Source: Terrimesophilobacter sp963702165 (GTDB lineage Bacteria > Actinomycetota > Actinomycetes > Actinomycetales > Microbacteriaceae). From it: DNA of 64,000 nucleotides. The translations under genes were made by a program, and so were the position numbers. The stretch lies in assembly GCA_963702165.1 (NCBI GenBank), contig OY969722.1, forward strand, positions 1,488,001 to 1,552,000. The letters are read 5' to 3'. The notes beneath the pieces were generated by a model that was not told where the DNA came from, made no database searches, and saw only the letters and a list, made by a program, of their open reading frames with translations. Below are positions 17,884-26,337 of the stretch, one piece after another; the first letter of the stretch is position 1, and each line of letters starts with the position of its first letter.

Positions 17884-18108
17884 GTGGAGATTCGCATTGG
17901 CATCATCAACAGCGCCCGAGAGTTGAACTTCGAGTCGAACCAGCCCGCGGCCGAGATCGAATCGATCGTACGGACCGCGCTCGACACCGACGCCAAGTAC
18001 TTCAAGCTGGCCGATGACAAGGGGCGCGAGTTCCTGGTCCCGGTGGCCGGACTGGCCTACGTAGAGGTCGGTTCGGAGGCTTCACGTCGCGTCGGATTCG
18101 TCGCCTGA
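17884..18108 (+). CDS. DUF3107 family small protein
   Basis: A 74-residue cytoplasmic protein of the actinobacterial DUF3107 family (related to TB9.4 of M. tuberculosis). It begins MEIRIGIINSARELNF and ends in VEVGSEASRRVGFVA, the typical family ends, and has no membrane segment. The GTG start is set by the TACTCT box 6 nt upstream. Function is unknown. It lies between the AdnAB genes and the DEAD-box helicase, as in other actinobacteria, and is followed after one base by a small membrane protein gene. Confidence 0.9.
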   Translation: MEIRIGIINSARELNFESNQPAAEIESIVRTALDTDAKYFKLADDKGREFLVPVAGLAYVEVGSEASRRVGFVA

Positions 18109-18109
18109 C

Positions 18110-18400
18110 ATGGAACTCCTGTTCGTCATGGTGATCGGGGCGTCGATCGGCGGCATCCTGCGTTACCTGTTGCCCGGACGCGACGCGTACGGCATCCTGC
18201 TGCTTCCGGCGATCGGCTCCGCCGTCTCCGGCGCGGTCTGGGCGGCGCTCACCTGGGTGGGGCTGACCTTCGACGGCGGCTGGATCTGGGTGGCGAGCCT
18301 CGCCGCCGGCGCGATCGCGTCCGCACTGGTCGCCCTCTTGCTTCCGAAGGCGCGCGAGCGCGGCGACGCAGCTCTGTACGAGCGCCTCAGCCGCCCGTAG
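18110..18400 (+). CDS. Small membrane protein, unknown
   Basis: A 96-residue protein with three hydrophobic stretches (about residues 2-20, 28-50 and 58-78) and a charged C-terminal tail ARERGDAALYERLSRP. The start ATG is one base after the DUF3107 stop, so the two are cotranscribed and probably translationally linked. I do not recognise the family; glycine-rich helices such as IGGILRYLL suggest a small pore-like or GlsB-like fold, but this is only a guess. Confidence 0.75.
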   Translation: MELLFVMVIGASIGGILRYLLPGRDAYGILLLPAIGSAVSGAVWAALTWVGLTFDGGWIWVASLAAGAIASALVALLLPKARERGDAALYERLSRP

Positions 18401-18492
18401 CCCTCTGTTCTGCGAGCTCAGCGCGCGCACTCCGTTCTGCGCGCGGCTCAGCCCGTTTCGCGGCGGCGCTCCCGCTCACGCGGGTCAAACCA

Positions 18493-18543
18493 CCACGCGC
18501 GCGTCAAATTCGACCCGCGCGTGGGTGTTCGACCCGCGCGTGG
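18493..18543. repeat. Convergent-junction palindrome, GACCCGCGCG family
   Basis: A 32-bp imperfect palindrome centred on GTCAAATTCGAC (18493-18524) is followed by a further half-unit GACCCGCGCGTGG at 18531, exactly 19 nt after the first copy at 18512. An almost identical 32-bp palindrome lies at 40213-40244. It occupies the gap between the small membrane protein gene and the ferritin-like gene; the remainder of 18401-18492 is GC-rich with two GTTCTGCG copies and no gene. Confidence 0.7.
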
Positions 18544-18580
18544 ACAGCCGGATGCCGCGGACGCGGCACCCGCGAGGCGG

Positions 18581-19300
18581 TCAGGCCGTCAGGCCGAGGT
18601 CATCCATCCGGCGCGTGTGATCGGCGATCAGTTCGGTGAACACCGGCTCGAGGCGCTCGTCGGTCGTGAGCGTGTCCTCCGGCAGCGCGAGCGCGGAACG
18701 CGCGATGAGCAGCGTGTCACCGACGAGCCTGCGGCCCCACAGCGCCAGCCGCGATGCGAGCTTCGGGTCGGTGTCGATGGCGGCCGAAAGCTCGGTGGCG
18801 AGCAGTTCCTGGTCCTCCTGCCCGCCCAGGATCGTGCGCATCCGTTGCGGGTAGTCGCCGTTCAGTCCCTCGGCGAGCCGCACGAAGCAGTCGTCGAGTA
18901 TGCCCGCCGAGACATATGCGGTCATGAGCATCTCGTACCAGTCGCTGCCCAGGGTGCGGTTGTGGAAGTGGTCGACGGATGCCGCGTACGGCTCCATCGC
19001 TTCGCCCGGATCGACGCCGAGTCGCTCCAGTTCGGCGACGATCGCCTGCTGACGCTGCAGGATCAGCGACGTGGCCCGACTGACCGCCTCTTTGGCCTGA
19101 GTCGTCGGCGCGGACGCGACCGCTTTGCCGAGAGTCTGGAATACCGAGAGCTGGATATATGCCGCGTGAGCGAGGTAGCGCTCGAGCGGTGGCGTCAGCT
19201 CGCTGATGTCCACCCGGTTGACCGGAAGATCGCTGTGGCGACGGGGCCGAAGCCGCGAGGTCGGTTTGCGCCTGACAAGCCACGGGAATCGTTTCGCCAC
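18581..19300 (-). CDS. Ferritin-like fold protein
   Basis: A 239-residue helical protein of the ferritin-like (MiaE-like) type that sits near the DEAD-box helicase in actinobacteria. The core (about residues 35-205) consists of long helices with candidate metal ligands in TLGSDWYEMLM and VDHFHN, but a full diiron ExxH pair is not obvious, so metal binding is unproven. The N-terminus is strongly basic (MAKRFPWLVRRKP). The GTG start is supported by TAGGCT 7 nt upstream. It is divergent from the helicase gene. Confidence 0.8.
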   Translation of the reverse strand: MAKRFPWLVRRKPTSRLRPRRHSDLPVNRVDISELTPPLERYLAHAAYIQLSVFQTLGKAVASAPTTQAKEAVSRATSLILQRQQAIVAELERLGVDPGEAMEPYAASVDHFHNRTLGSDWYEMLMTAYVSAGILDDCFVRLAEGLNGDYPQRMRTILGGQEDQELLATELSAAIDTDPKLASRLALWGRRLVGDTLLIARSALALPEDTLTTDERLEPVFTELIADHTRRMDDLGLTA

Positions 19301-19307
19301 TCGCCAC

Positions 19308-19313
19308 AGCCTA
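19308..19313 (-). promoter_or_regulatory. -10 box (TAGGCT), leaderless type, ferritin-like gene
   Basis: Minus-strand TAGGCT with a 7-nt spacer to the GTG start. Confidence 0.5.
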
Positions 19314-19329
19314 CCGGCAGTGTGCAGAG

Positions 19330-19335
19330 TAGACT
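19330..19335 (+). promoter_or_regulatory. -10 box (TAGACT) of the DEAD-box helicase gene
   Basis: TAGACT lies about 31 nt before the GTG, so this message would have a short leader containing a GGCCCC/GGGGTC hairpin directly before the start. No -35 was assigned. Confidence 0.35.
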
Positions 19336-19366
19336 GTCCTCCGGCCCCAATTAGGACGGGGTCACT

Positions 19367-20833
19367 GTGCCCCAGGAGAAAACGGGCGCAACTTTCGACC
19401 CAGACGGGGCATATAACTTGACATTCTCAGCACTCGGCGTTGATCAGGACATGGTTGACGCCCTTGCCGCACGCGGCATCACCGAACCCTTCCCCATCCA
19501 GACGCAGACCATTCCAATGGGTCTCGGCGGTCAGGACATCATCGGGCAGGCCAAGACCGGCACCGGCAAGACCCTCGGGTTCGGCCTGCCGCTCCTGCAG
19601 GAGCTCGGCCCCGACCCCGAGCCAGGCGTGCAGGCGCTTGTCGTGGTGCCGACGCGCGAACTGTGCGTGCAGGTCGCCGAAGACCTGGTCACCGCCGCCT
19701 CGAACCGGCCCACCAAGGTCGTCGCGATCTACGGCGGCAAGGCCTATGAGGGCCAGATCGAGCAGCTCAAGGATGGCGCACAGGTCGTCGTCGGCACCCC
19801 CGGTCGCCTGCTCGACCTCGCAAGCCAGCGCATGCTGAGCCTGAAGAACGTCAAGGTGATGGTGCTCGACGAGGCCGACAAGATGCTCGACCTCGGCTTC
19901 CTTGGGGATATCGAGAAGCTCTTCGCGCAGACCGACCCGACCCGCCACACGATGCTGTTCTCGGCAACCATGCCCGGCCCGATCGTCGCGCTGGCGCGTC
20001 GCTTCATGAACCGGCCGATTCATATCCGTCACACCGATCCGGACGAGGGACTCACCCAGGCGAACATCCGCCACATCGTCTACCGCGCGCACTCGCTCGA
20101 CAAGGACGAGGTGATCGGCCGCATCCTGCAGGCCGAGGGACGCGGCAAAACCGTGGTCTTCACGCGCACCAAGCGCGCCGCCGCGAAGCTCGTCGAGGAG
20201 CTCAACGACCGCGGCTTCAACGCCGCGGCGGTGCACGGCGACCTCAACCAGGAGCAGCGCGAGCGGGCGATGGCCGCGTTCAAGGCAGGCAAGAAGGACA
20301 TCCTGATCGCAACGGATGTCGCGGCGCGCGGCATCGACGTCGACGACGTCACGCACGTGATCAACCACACGGTTCCGGATGACCCGGACACCTACCTGCA
20401 CCGTGCCGGCCGCACCGGACGCGCGGGCAAGACCGGTATCGCGGTCACCTTCGTCGACTGGGACGACCTGCACAAGTGGTCGCTCATCAACCGCGGCCTG
20501 GACATGGGCGTGCCGGAGCCGGTCGAGACCTACTCGTCGTCACCGCACCTGTTCGAGGACCTGGGCATCCCGGCCGGCTCGAAGGGCCGCCTCAAGCACA
20601 CGCCGCCGCCGCGGCGCGAGGAGGGCGAGCCCAAGCCTCGCGAGCACGCGGAGGGCGGCGAGCGCCCGGCACGGTCACGTCAGCGCAACCGCACCCGCGG
20701 TGGACGCCCGGCCGAGCAGCAGCCCGCCACCAAGGAGCCGGGTGCCGGCACCCACGACGGCACGACGCCCGCGCGTCGCCGTCAGCGCCGCCGTCGCCCG
20801 TCCGGCGACAAGTCCACGCCGCCTGCCGCGTAG
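19367..20833 (+). CDS. DEAD-box ATP-dependent RNA helicase (RhlE-like)
   Basis: A 488-residue RNA helicase. All core motifs are present in order: Q motif FPIQTQTIP, motif I AKTGTGKT, PTREL, DEAD (in VLDEADKMLD), SAT, and in the second domain ARGIDVDDV and HRAGRTGRAG. A basic, proline-rich tail of about 85 residues follows (many R and K), typical of RhlE-type enzymes that bind structured RNA. The role is probably ribosome assembly or mRNA turnover. The GTG start is tentative; a TTG about 17 codons in (before TFSALGV) is a possible alternative. It corresponds in position to Rv3211. Confidence 0.93.
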   Translation: MPQEKTGATFDPDGAYNLTFSALGVDQDMVDALAARGITEPFPIQTQTIPMGLGGQDIIGQAKTGTGKTLGFGLPLLQELGPDPEPGVQALVVVPTRELCVQVAEDLVTAASNRPTKVVAIYGGKAYEGQIEQLKDGAQVVVGTPGRLLDLASQRMLSLKNVKVMVLDEADKMLDLGFLGDIEKLFAQTDPTRHTMLFSATMPGPIVALARRFMNRPIHIRHTDPDEGLTQANIRHIVYRAHSLDKDEVIGRILQAEGRGKTVVFTRTKRAAAKLVEELNDRGFNAAAVHGDLNQEQRERAMAAFKAGKKDILIATDVAARGIDVDDVTHVINHTVPDDPDTYLHRAGRTGRAGKTGIAVTFVDWDDLHKWSLINRGLDMGVPEPVETYSSSPHLFEDLGIPAGSKGRLKHTPPPRREEGEPKPREHAEGGERPARSRQRNRTRGGRPAEQQPATKEPGAGTHDGTTPARRRQRRRRPSGDKSTPPAA

Positions 20834-20851
20834 GCGGCAGCGGCATCCCGC

Positions 20852-20924
20852 GTCAGTTCCGGACCTGCGCGCTAGTTCCGGACGGCCGCGCAGTTCCGCC
20901 TCGGCGCTGCAGTTCCGGACGTTC
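20852..20924. repeat. Convergent-junction tandem repeat, AGTTCCGGAC family
   Basis: AGTTCCGGAC or a close variant occurs at 20855, 20874, 20892 and 20911, spaced 19, 18 and 19 nt. A possible inverted partner, GATGTCCGCTACGG, follows at 20946. The remainder of the 156-bp gap between the helicase and PHP genes is GC-rich without a gene. Confidence 0.65.
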
Positions 20925-20989
20925 GCACCCGGTGCGCCGGGCGCGGATGTCCGCTACGGGCGCGGAGGCGCACGACGGCACCGGCATCC

Positions 20990-21841
20990 TTAGCCACCGA
21001 ACGGCGCCGCCCCGGTGCCTTCGGCGATGATCCGCTCGAGCACCTCCGGTTCGGTGGTGTTCTCGGCGAGCCGGTTCGGCTTGCCGTCGCCGTGGTAGTC
21101 GCTTGACCCGGTTACCGCGAGCCCGAATTTCTCCGCGAACCGAGCGAGCTTCCGCTTGCCCGACTCGGTGTTCTCCCGGTGGTGCAGCTCGAGCCCGAAC
21201 AGCCCGGCGTCGACCAGCTCAGCGAGGCTGCGTTCGTCGAGCACAGACAGCGCACCCCGCGTGCCCGGATGCGCGAGCACCGGCACCCCGCCTGCCGCGC
21301 GCACCATTCGTACCGCCTCGAGCGGGTCCGGCGCGTAGTGCGGCACCGAGTAGCCGTGCCGCGGATGCAGGATGCCCTCGAATGCGGCACTGCGATCCAG
21401 CGCGTGCCCGCGCGCCACCAGCGCATCGGCGATGTGCGGGCGTCCGACCGTCGCCCCATCGGTGGTCTGGGCGACGACATCCGCCCACTCGATCTCGAAG
21501 TCGGCGGCCAGCCGGGAGACGATCGTCTCGGCTCGCTTCAGCCGCGACTCCCGGATGCGCAGCGTCTCCTCGCGCAGGTCGACATCCTCCGGATCGATCA
21601 GGTAGCCCAGCAGGTGGATGCTCATCCACTCCCGCCGGGTGCTGAACTCCATCCCCGGGATCACGGTCAGGCCGGTGCCGGATGCCGCAGCGGCCGCTTC
21701 CTCCCACCCGGCAGTCGAATCGTGGTCGGTGATGGCGACCACCCCGAGCCCGGCGTCGATCGCAGCTCGCACCAGCTCCGCGGGAGTCTCCGTGCCGTCT
21801 GAGACGTTGCTGTGAGTATGCAGATCGATCGGTTGCCGCAT
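20990..21841 (-). CDS. PHP-domain phosphoesterase
   Basis: A 283-residue metal-dependent phosphoesterase of the PHP family, related to TrpH/YciV-type 5'-3' exonucleases and nucleotide phosphatases. Metal-binding motifs are visible: HTHSNVSDG near the N-terminus, ITDHDS at about residue 40, an HLLGY segment, LAHPG at about 190 and SSDYHGD near 250. The ATG start is leaderless with TAGAGT 6 nt upstream. It is convergent with the helicase and divergent from the EEP hydrolase. The exact substrate cannot be assigned. Confidence 0.9.
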   Translation of the reverse strand: MRQPIDLHTHSNVSDGTETPAELVRAAIDAGLGVVAITDHDSTAGWEEAAAAASGTGLTVIPGMEFSTRREWMSIHLLGYLIDPEDVDLREETLRIRESRLKRAETIVSRLAADFEIEWADVVAQTTDGATVGRPHIADALVARGHALDRSAAFEGILHPRHGYSVPHYAPDPLEAVRMVRAAGGVPVLAHPGTRGALSVLDERSLAELVDAGLFGLELHHRENTESGKRKLARFAEKFGLAVTGSSDYHGDGKPNRLAENTTEPEVLERIIAEGTGAAPFGG

Positions 21842-21847
21842 TCAGCA

Positions 21848-21853
21848 ACTCTA
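21848..21853 (-). promoter_or_regulatory. -10 box (TAGAGT), leaderless type, PHP gene
   Basis: Minus-strand TAGAGT with a 6-nt spacer to the ATG. Confidence 0.55.
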
Positions 21854-21867
21854 CGTCGCCCTACCGG

Positions 21868-21873
21868 TACGCT
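21868..21873 (+). promoter_or_regulatory. -10 box (TACGCT), EEP gene
   Basis: TACGCT lies 9 nt before the ATG of the EEP hydrolase, at the edge of the leaderless spacing seen elsewhere in the window. Confidence 0.4.
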
Positions 21874-21882
21874 CATGGGGCC

Positions 21883-22902
21883 ATGATTCGCCGTGTTATC
21901 GCCGCCGTTGTGCTCGCAGTGGTCGGCCTGGTGTTGCTCGGTTTTGCCTGGCCGCAGCTGTTCGGCCTGCAGGATGCGCCGTTCTTCGCCCAGGTCGTAT
22001 CGCTCCGCGCGCTGGCCGGGCTGTGCGCCATTCTCGGTCTCGCGGTGCTTCTGCTGGTCGCGCTCATCGTGCCGAGGGCGCGCCGCTTCTGCATGGCCAT
22101 GTCTGCACTGCTCGCCCTCTTTATCGGCATCTCGGCTGCGGTGCTCGGCACCCGCGGCTTCGGCGACACCGCCTTCGAGGAGAAGCAGCCCGGCGACATC
22201 ACCGTGCTCGCCTGGAACACCCTCGGGGACGCCCCAGGCGCAGAGGAGATCGCCCGCGTCGCCCTGGAAACCGGCGCCGACGTCGTCTCGCTGCCGGAGA
22301 CGACGGTGCAGACCGCGGTCGCAGTTGCCGAGATCATGCGCGACGGGGGCAGCCCGATGTGGGTGCACTCGCTCGCCTACGACCTGATCTCGAAGGCCCG
22401 GTCGACGTCGCTGCTGACCAGCGTCGAGCTGGGCCAGTACACCTCCGATCCTCTCGCGCGCACGACAAGCGTGCTGCCGACCCTGGTCGCGACCCCGTTG
22501 AACGGCGACGGACCGACCATCGTCGCGGTGCACGCCGTCTCCCCCACCACTCCGCAGCTGCAGAACTGGCGCGACGACCTGCAGATCATCGCCGACCTCT
22601 GCAGCGGCGGCGATGTGATCATGGCGGGCGACTTCAACGCGACCCTGGACCACTTCAGCAACTACGGGCATCCGGATGGCGGCGACCTCGGCGCCTGCTA
22701 CAACGGCGCTGACGCGACCGGCAACGCCGCCGTCGGCACCTGGCCGACCATGCTTCCCGCGCTGGTCGGCGCCCCGATCGACCACGTGATGGCCACCGCG
22801 AACTGGCGGGCGACCGGCGGCCGCGTTATCCAGTCCGTGGACCACTCGGGCAGCGACCACCGGCCCATCGTGGTGCAGCTCAGTCGCGCTGAGGGAGAAT
22901 AA
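21883..22902 (+). CDS. Endonuclease/exonuclease/phosphatase family protein, membrane-anchored
   Basis: A 339-residue protein with three N-terminal membrane segments (about residues 5-25, 38-60 and 67-88) followed by an EEP domain (about 103-335). Catalytic motifs of the fold are visible: ITVLAWNTLG, SLPETT, MAGDFNATLDH and the terminal SGSDHRPIVV. The catalytic domain is expected outside the cell or in the cell-wall space, so it may act on extracellular nucleic acid or lipid phosphates. It is followed after 3 bp by aminopeptidase P on the same strand, so the two form an operon. Confidence 0.9.
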   Translation: MIRRVIAAVVLAVVGLVLLGFAWPQLFGLQDAPFFAQVVSLRALAGLCAILGLAVLLLVALIVPRARRFCMAMSALLALFIGISAAVLGTRGFGDTAFEEKQPGDITVLAWNTLGDAPGAEEIARVALETGADVVSLPETTVQTAVAVAEIMRDGGSPMWVHSLAYDLISKARSTSLLTSVELGQYTSDPLARTTSVLPTLVATPLNGDGPTIVAVHAVSPTTPQLQNWRDDLQIIADLCSGGDVIMAGDFNATLDHFSNYGHPDGGDLGACYNGADATGNAAVGTWPTMLPALVGAPIDHVMATANWRATGGRVIQSVDHSGSDHRPIVVQLSRAEGE

Positions 22903-22905
22903 GGC

Positions 22906-24378
22906 ATGGCCGAATCCAAGAACCCCGCCCCGCGCGCGACCAGCAACCGCTCCACGACGCCCGGCAGCGATGTCTTCAAGAGCTACATCTCGCAGCACTG
23001 GGCCGACCGGGAGGACACCGTCGGGTCCCCGCGCGAGCACGCGCTGTTCGCGGCGAAGCGGCGAGCGCGCCTCTCCGAGCTGTACCCTGGCAAGCGGCTG
23101 GTCATCCCGGCCGGGGCCGCCAAGGTGCGCTCCAATGACACCGACTACGCCTACCGTGCGCACTCCGCGTTCGCCCACCTGACCGGCTGGGGCTCCGATT
23201 CCGAGCCCGGCTCTGTGCTCGTGCTCGAGCCGACCGGCTACGGCCACGAGGCGACCCTCTACTTCCGGGAGCGGGCCGGCCGCGACTCCGACGAGTTCTA
23301 CGCCAATCCGGACATCGGCGAGTTCTGGATCGGCGCGCGCCCGTCGCTCGCGCAGGTCGCCGGTGACCTCGGCATCCAGTCCCGCGGCATCGCCGAGTTG
23401 GAGAGCGTCATCGACAGCGTCGACGCGGACACGCTCATCGTGCGTGAGGCCGATCGCGACCTCACCGACCAGATCGACGGGCGGCGGCTGCTGGCGGCTG
23501 ACGCCGAGTCGGTCGACAGCGACGGGGACGCGCAGCTCGCGCGTGACCTCTCCGAGTTGCGGCTGGTCAAGGACGAATTCGAGATCGAGCAGATGCGCCT
23601 CGCCGTCGCCGCGACGAAGAAGGGCTTCGACGATGTCATCGCCGACCGTCCCGAGATCATCGCGCACCCGCGCGGCGAGCGGCTGGTCGAGGGCACCTTC
23701 AACCGACGCGCCCGCGCCGAGGGCAACACGGTCGGTTACGACACGATTGCGGCATCCGGCGCGCACGCGTGCATCCTGCACTGGACCCGCAACGACGGCC
23801 GGGTGCGGGAGGGCGACCTGATCCTGCTGGACGCGGGCATCGAGCTCGACAGTTACTACACCGCGGACATCACGCGCACGCTGCCGGTCAACGGCACCTT
23901 CACCGACGTTCAGCGCAAGGTGTACGAGGCGGTGCTGGAAGCGGCGGATGCTGCGTTCGCGATCGTGCGTCCCGGCATCCGGTTCCGGGAGATCCACCAG
24001 ACCGCGATGGCGGTCATCGCGCGCAAGACCGCCGAGTGGGGGCTGCTGCCGGTGTCGGCTGAGGAGTCGATCGAGCCGGATGCGCAGTACCACCGCCGGT
24101 ACATGGTGCATGGCACCAGCCACCACCTGGGGATGGACGTGCACGACTGCGCGCAGGCGCGCCGCGACATGTACCTGGACGGCGTGCTCGAGCCGGGCAT
24201 GGTGTTCACGATCGAGCCGGGTCTGTACTTCCAGCCGGACGACCTGACGGTGCCGGAGGAGTTCCGCGGCATCGGGGTGCGGATCGAGGACAACATCCTG
24301 GTGACCGCCGACGGCGCCGAGAACCTGTCCATCGGCATCCCGCGCACCGTCGACGACGTCGAGGCCTGGCTGCGCTGA
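22906..24378 (+). CDS. Xaa-Pro aminopeptidase (aminopeptidase P, M24B)
   Basis: Removes an N-terminal residue from peptides with proline at position 2. The 490-residue protein has the AMP_N domain (about 50-190) and a pita-bread metallopeptidase domain (about 225-480). The five expected metal ligands can be seen: two Asp in LDAGIELDSYYTADITRT, His in MVHGTSHHLGMDVHD, Glu in FTIEPGLYF and Glu in VRIEDNILV. A conserved N-terminal tail (DVFKSYISQHW) is typical of the actinobacterial form. The ATG follows GAGGGAGAATAAGGC closely, and the gene is 3 bp from the EEP gene. Confidence 0.95.
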   Translation: MAESKNPAPRATSNRSTTPGSDVFKSYISQHWADREDTVGSPREHALFAAKRRARLSELYPGKRLVIPAGAAKVRSNDTDYAYRAHSAFAHLTGWGSDSEPGSVLVLEPTGYGHEATLYFRERAGRDSDEFYANPDIGEFWIGARPSLAQVAGDLGIQSRGIAELESVIDSVDADTLIVREADRDLTDQIDGRRLLAADAESVDSDGDAQLARDLSELRLVKDEFEIEQMRLAVAATKKGFDDVIADRPEIIAHPRGERLVEGTFNRRARAEGNTVGYDTIAASGAHACILHWTRNDGRVREGDLILLDAGIELDSYYTADITRTLPVNGTFTDVQRKVYEAVLEAADAAFAIVRPGIRFREIHQTAMAVIARKTAEWGLLPVSAEESIEPDAQYHRRYMVHGTSHHLGMDVHDCAQARRDMYLDGVLEPGMVFTIEPGLYFQPDDLTVPEEFRGIGVRIEDNILVTADGAENLSIGIPRTVDDVEAWLR

Positions 24379-24387
24379 CCCCGCGAT

Positions 24388-24479
24388 CTTAACCCGTTTC
24401 AAGGAGATTCCGAGGGCGAGGGGCCCGGATGCCTGTCCCTCCGACCTGGAAGGGGTGGTTCTCCTTGAAATGGGTTAAG
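24388..24479. repeat. Convergent-junction palindrome, TTAACCCGTTTCAAGGAGA family
   Basis: A 20-bp left arm, TTAACCCGTTTCAAGGAGA from 24389, pairs with TCTCCTTGAAATGGGTTAAG at 24460-24479 with one mismatch across a 52-bp loop that has its own GAGGG/CCCTC pairing. It lies between the 3' ends of the aminopeptidase and stress-protein genes. A second copy of the same arms is at 57013-57098. Confidence 0.8.
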
Positions 24480-24488
24480 GAGACGAGA

Positions 24489-24980
24489 CTAGGGCGAGGT
24501 GCGGGTGAGAAGCTCCTGCGCCCGGATGGTGAACGCCGGGTCCACGATGACCTCATAACGGCTGGCGACCACCTGGTTCGTGGAGGTGAAGTCGCGCCGA
24601 CGGCGATTCAGCGAGTAGCTGACCAGGCCGAACATCATGCCGAAGCCGGCTCCGATGAGCACCGCCGCGCCGATGTAGAGCACCGCGTTCGGGGTCGGCG
24701 TGAAGATGAACAGCAGCAAGCCGAAGAACAGCCCGAGCCACGCGCCGCTCGCGGCGCCCGCCAGCGCGGCCCTGCCGTACGACATCGAACCGGTCACCCG
24801 CTCCACCGACCTCAGGTCGCTGCCGACGATGGAAATATGCTTCACCGGGAATTCGGCCTTGACCAGACGATCGACGACCGACTGCGCCTCTTCATAGCTG
24901 TCGAAACCGCCGAGCACGTCTCCCTTGGGAACCGTGGGCAATAGCCGCCCACGACGCGGCACACCACTCTGACTGGTCAC
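24489..24980 (-). CDS. General stress protein-like, membrane-associated
   Basis: A 163-residue protein with an N-terminal general-stress-protein (YflT-like) domain, GGFDSYEEAQSVVDRLV through HISIVGSDLR (about 24-60), followed by two glycine-rich hydrophobic segments (about 78-95 and 100-122) and a short soluble tail. This architecture is annotated in actinobacteria as general stress protein; molecular function is unknown. The GTG start was taken because it precedes the conserved part; a weak upstream TTAGGT is the only RBS-like signal. It is divergent from the MgtE/CBS gene. Confidence 0.8.
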   Translation of the reverse strand: MTSQSGVPRRGRLLPTVPKGDVLGGFDSYEEAQSVVDRLVKAEFPVKHISIVGSDLRSVERVTGSMSYGRAALAGAASGAWLGLFFGLLLFIFTPTPNAVLYIGAAVLIGAGFGMMFGLVSYSLNRRRRDFTSTNQVVASRYEVIVDPAFTIRAQELLTRTSP

Positions 24981-25005
24981 CTAAGTCATTCTTCCATGCG
25001 CCGGG

Positions 25006-25011
25006 TACGGT
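25006..25011 (+). promoter_or_regulatory. -10 box (TACGGT), leaderless type, MgtE/CBS operon
   Basis: TACGGT with a 6-nt spacer to the GTG start of the first operon gene. Confidence 0.55.
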
Positions 25012-25017
25012 TGTAGC

Positions 25018-26337
25018 GTGAACGCCACCAGAGTCTTCGTCGCCAGGCTCGCCGGCAGCGCGGTCTTCGACCCGGCCGGCGACAAGGTCGGTCGTGTGCT
25101 CGACGTGCTCGTCGTGTACCGCCGAAAGCTGGCTCCGCGCGTGGTCGGTTTCGTCGTCGAGGTCCCCGGACGTCGCCGCATCTTCCTCTCCATCGGCCGT
25201 GTGACGAGCATCGGCAGCGGGCAGATCATCACCACCGGGCTGATCAACCTGCGCCGCTTCGAGCAGCGTGGCGGCGAGGTGCGCGTGATCGCCGAGATGC
25301 TCGGCCGCAACGTGACCCTCGCAGACGGGTCAGGCACCGCGACCATCGAGGACATCGCGATCGAGGAGGCTGCGCCAGGCGAGTGGGCGATCGGCGAGCT
25401 GTTCCTGCGCCGGCCGAAGACCAGCCCGTCGCCGTTCGCCAAGGGCTCGACGGTGTTCGCGCGCTGGGATGAGGTCCGCGAGCGCACACGCCCCGGCGAG
25501 GCCCAGTCGTCCAGCCAGCTGCTCGCCACCTACGAGGACCTGCTTCCGGCCGACCTCGCCAATGCGCTCCTCGACCTGCCAGAGCAGCGGATGCTCGAGG
25601 TGGCCGAGGAGCTCAGCGACGACCGACTCGCCGACGTGCTCGAGGAGATGCCCGAGACTGAGCAGGTCGAGATCCTCAACAACCTTCCGGATGCCCGTGC
25701 TGCCGACGTCCTCGACCAGATGCAGCCGGATGACGCCGCAGACCTGATCGCGCAGCTGAGCGATGAGCGCGGCGAGACCCTCCTCGAGCTCATGGAGCCC
25801 AAGGAGGCAGAGGACGTCCGGATGCTCCTCGCGTACGCCCCGGACACCGCAGGCGGGCTCATGACCACAGAGCCCGTGATCGTCTCAGCCGACACGACCG
25901 TCGCGGAGGGTCTCGCCCTCATCCGGCGCGCCGACCTGGCCCCCACCCTGGGCGCCGCCATCTGTGTGACCCTGCCGCCGTACGAACCGCCGACCGGGCG
26001 CTTCCTCGGTGTCGTGCACTTCCAGCGGATGCTGCGCTACCCGCCCATGGAACGGCTGGGCACCATCCTGGACCAGAAGCTCGACCCGGTGCGCGCCGAT
26101 ACCTCGGCGGCGGAGGTCAGCCGCATCCTCGCCAGCTACGACCTGGTCTCGGTGCCGGTCGTCGACGATCAGCACCACCTGGTCGGCGTCGTCACCATCG
26201 ACGACGTGCTCGATTACCTGCTGCCGGAGGACTGGCGAAGTCACGACGAGGATGAGCCCGCGAAGCTCATCCGCGCGGATACCAGCCCGATCAGTGTGGT
26301 GAACAGGCCGAAGAGGAGGACGACCGATGGCACGTGA
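25018..26337 (+). CDS. MgtE N-domain / CBS-pair protein with PRC barrel, no channel domain
   Basis: A 439-residue cytoplasmic protein. An N-terminal PRC-barrel-like segment (about 8-95, FDPAGDKVGRVLDV) is followed by a MgtE intracellular N domain (about 165-290, with repeated ADVLEEMPETEQ and AADVLDQMQPDDAADL) and two CBS domains (about 290-420, AGGLMTTEPVIVS). The pore domain of the MgtE magnesium channel is absent, so it is not itself a transporter; it may sense Mg2+ or nucleotides for a partner. The downstream DUF1003 membrane protein overlaps it by 11 bp and is a plausible partner. Confidence 0.9.
   Translation: MNATRVFVARLAGSAVFDPAGDKVGRVLDVLVVYRRKLAPRVVGFVVEVPGRRRIFLSIGRVTSIGSGQIITTGLINLRRFEQRGGEVRVIAEMLGRNVTLADGSGTATIEDIAIEEAAPGEWAIGELFLRRPKTSPSPFAKGSTVFARWDEVRERTRPGEAQSSSQLLATYEDLLPADLANALLDLPEQRMLEVAEELSDDRLADVLEEMPETEQVEILNNLPDARAADVLDQMQPDDAADLIAQLSDERGETLLELMEPKEAEDVRMLLAYAPDTAGGLMTTEPVIVSADTTVAEGLALIRRADLAPTLGAAICVTLPPYEPPTGRFLGVVHFQRMLRYPPMERLGTILDQKLDPVRADTSAAEVSRILASYDLVSVPVVDDQHHLVGVVTIDDVLDYLLPEDWRSHDEDEPAKLIRADTSPISVVNRPKRRTTDGT

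Noticed and set aside
19410..19430. TTGACA -35-like hexamer inside the 5' part of the DEAD-box helicase gene
   Set aside because: It lies within the coding frame with no matching -10 at proper distance; more likely a chance match in codons.
21667..24402. A 911-codon minus-strand open frame opposite the EEP and aminopeptidase genes
   Set aside because: Antisense shadow covering two recognised proteins; no recognisable domain.
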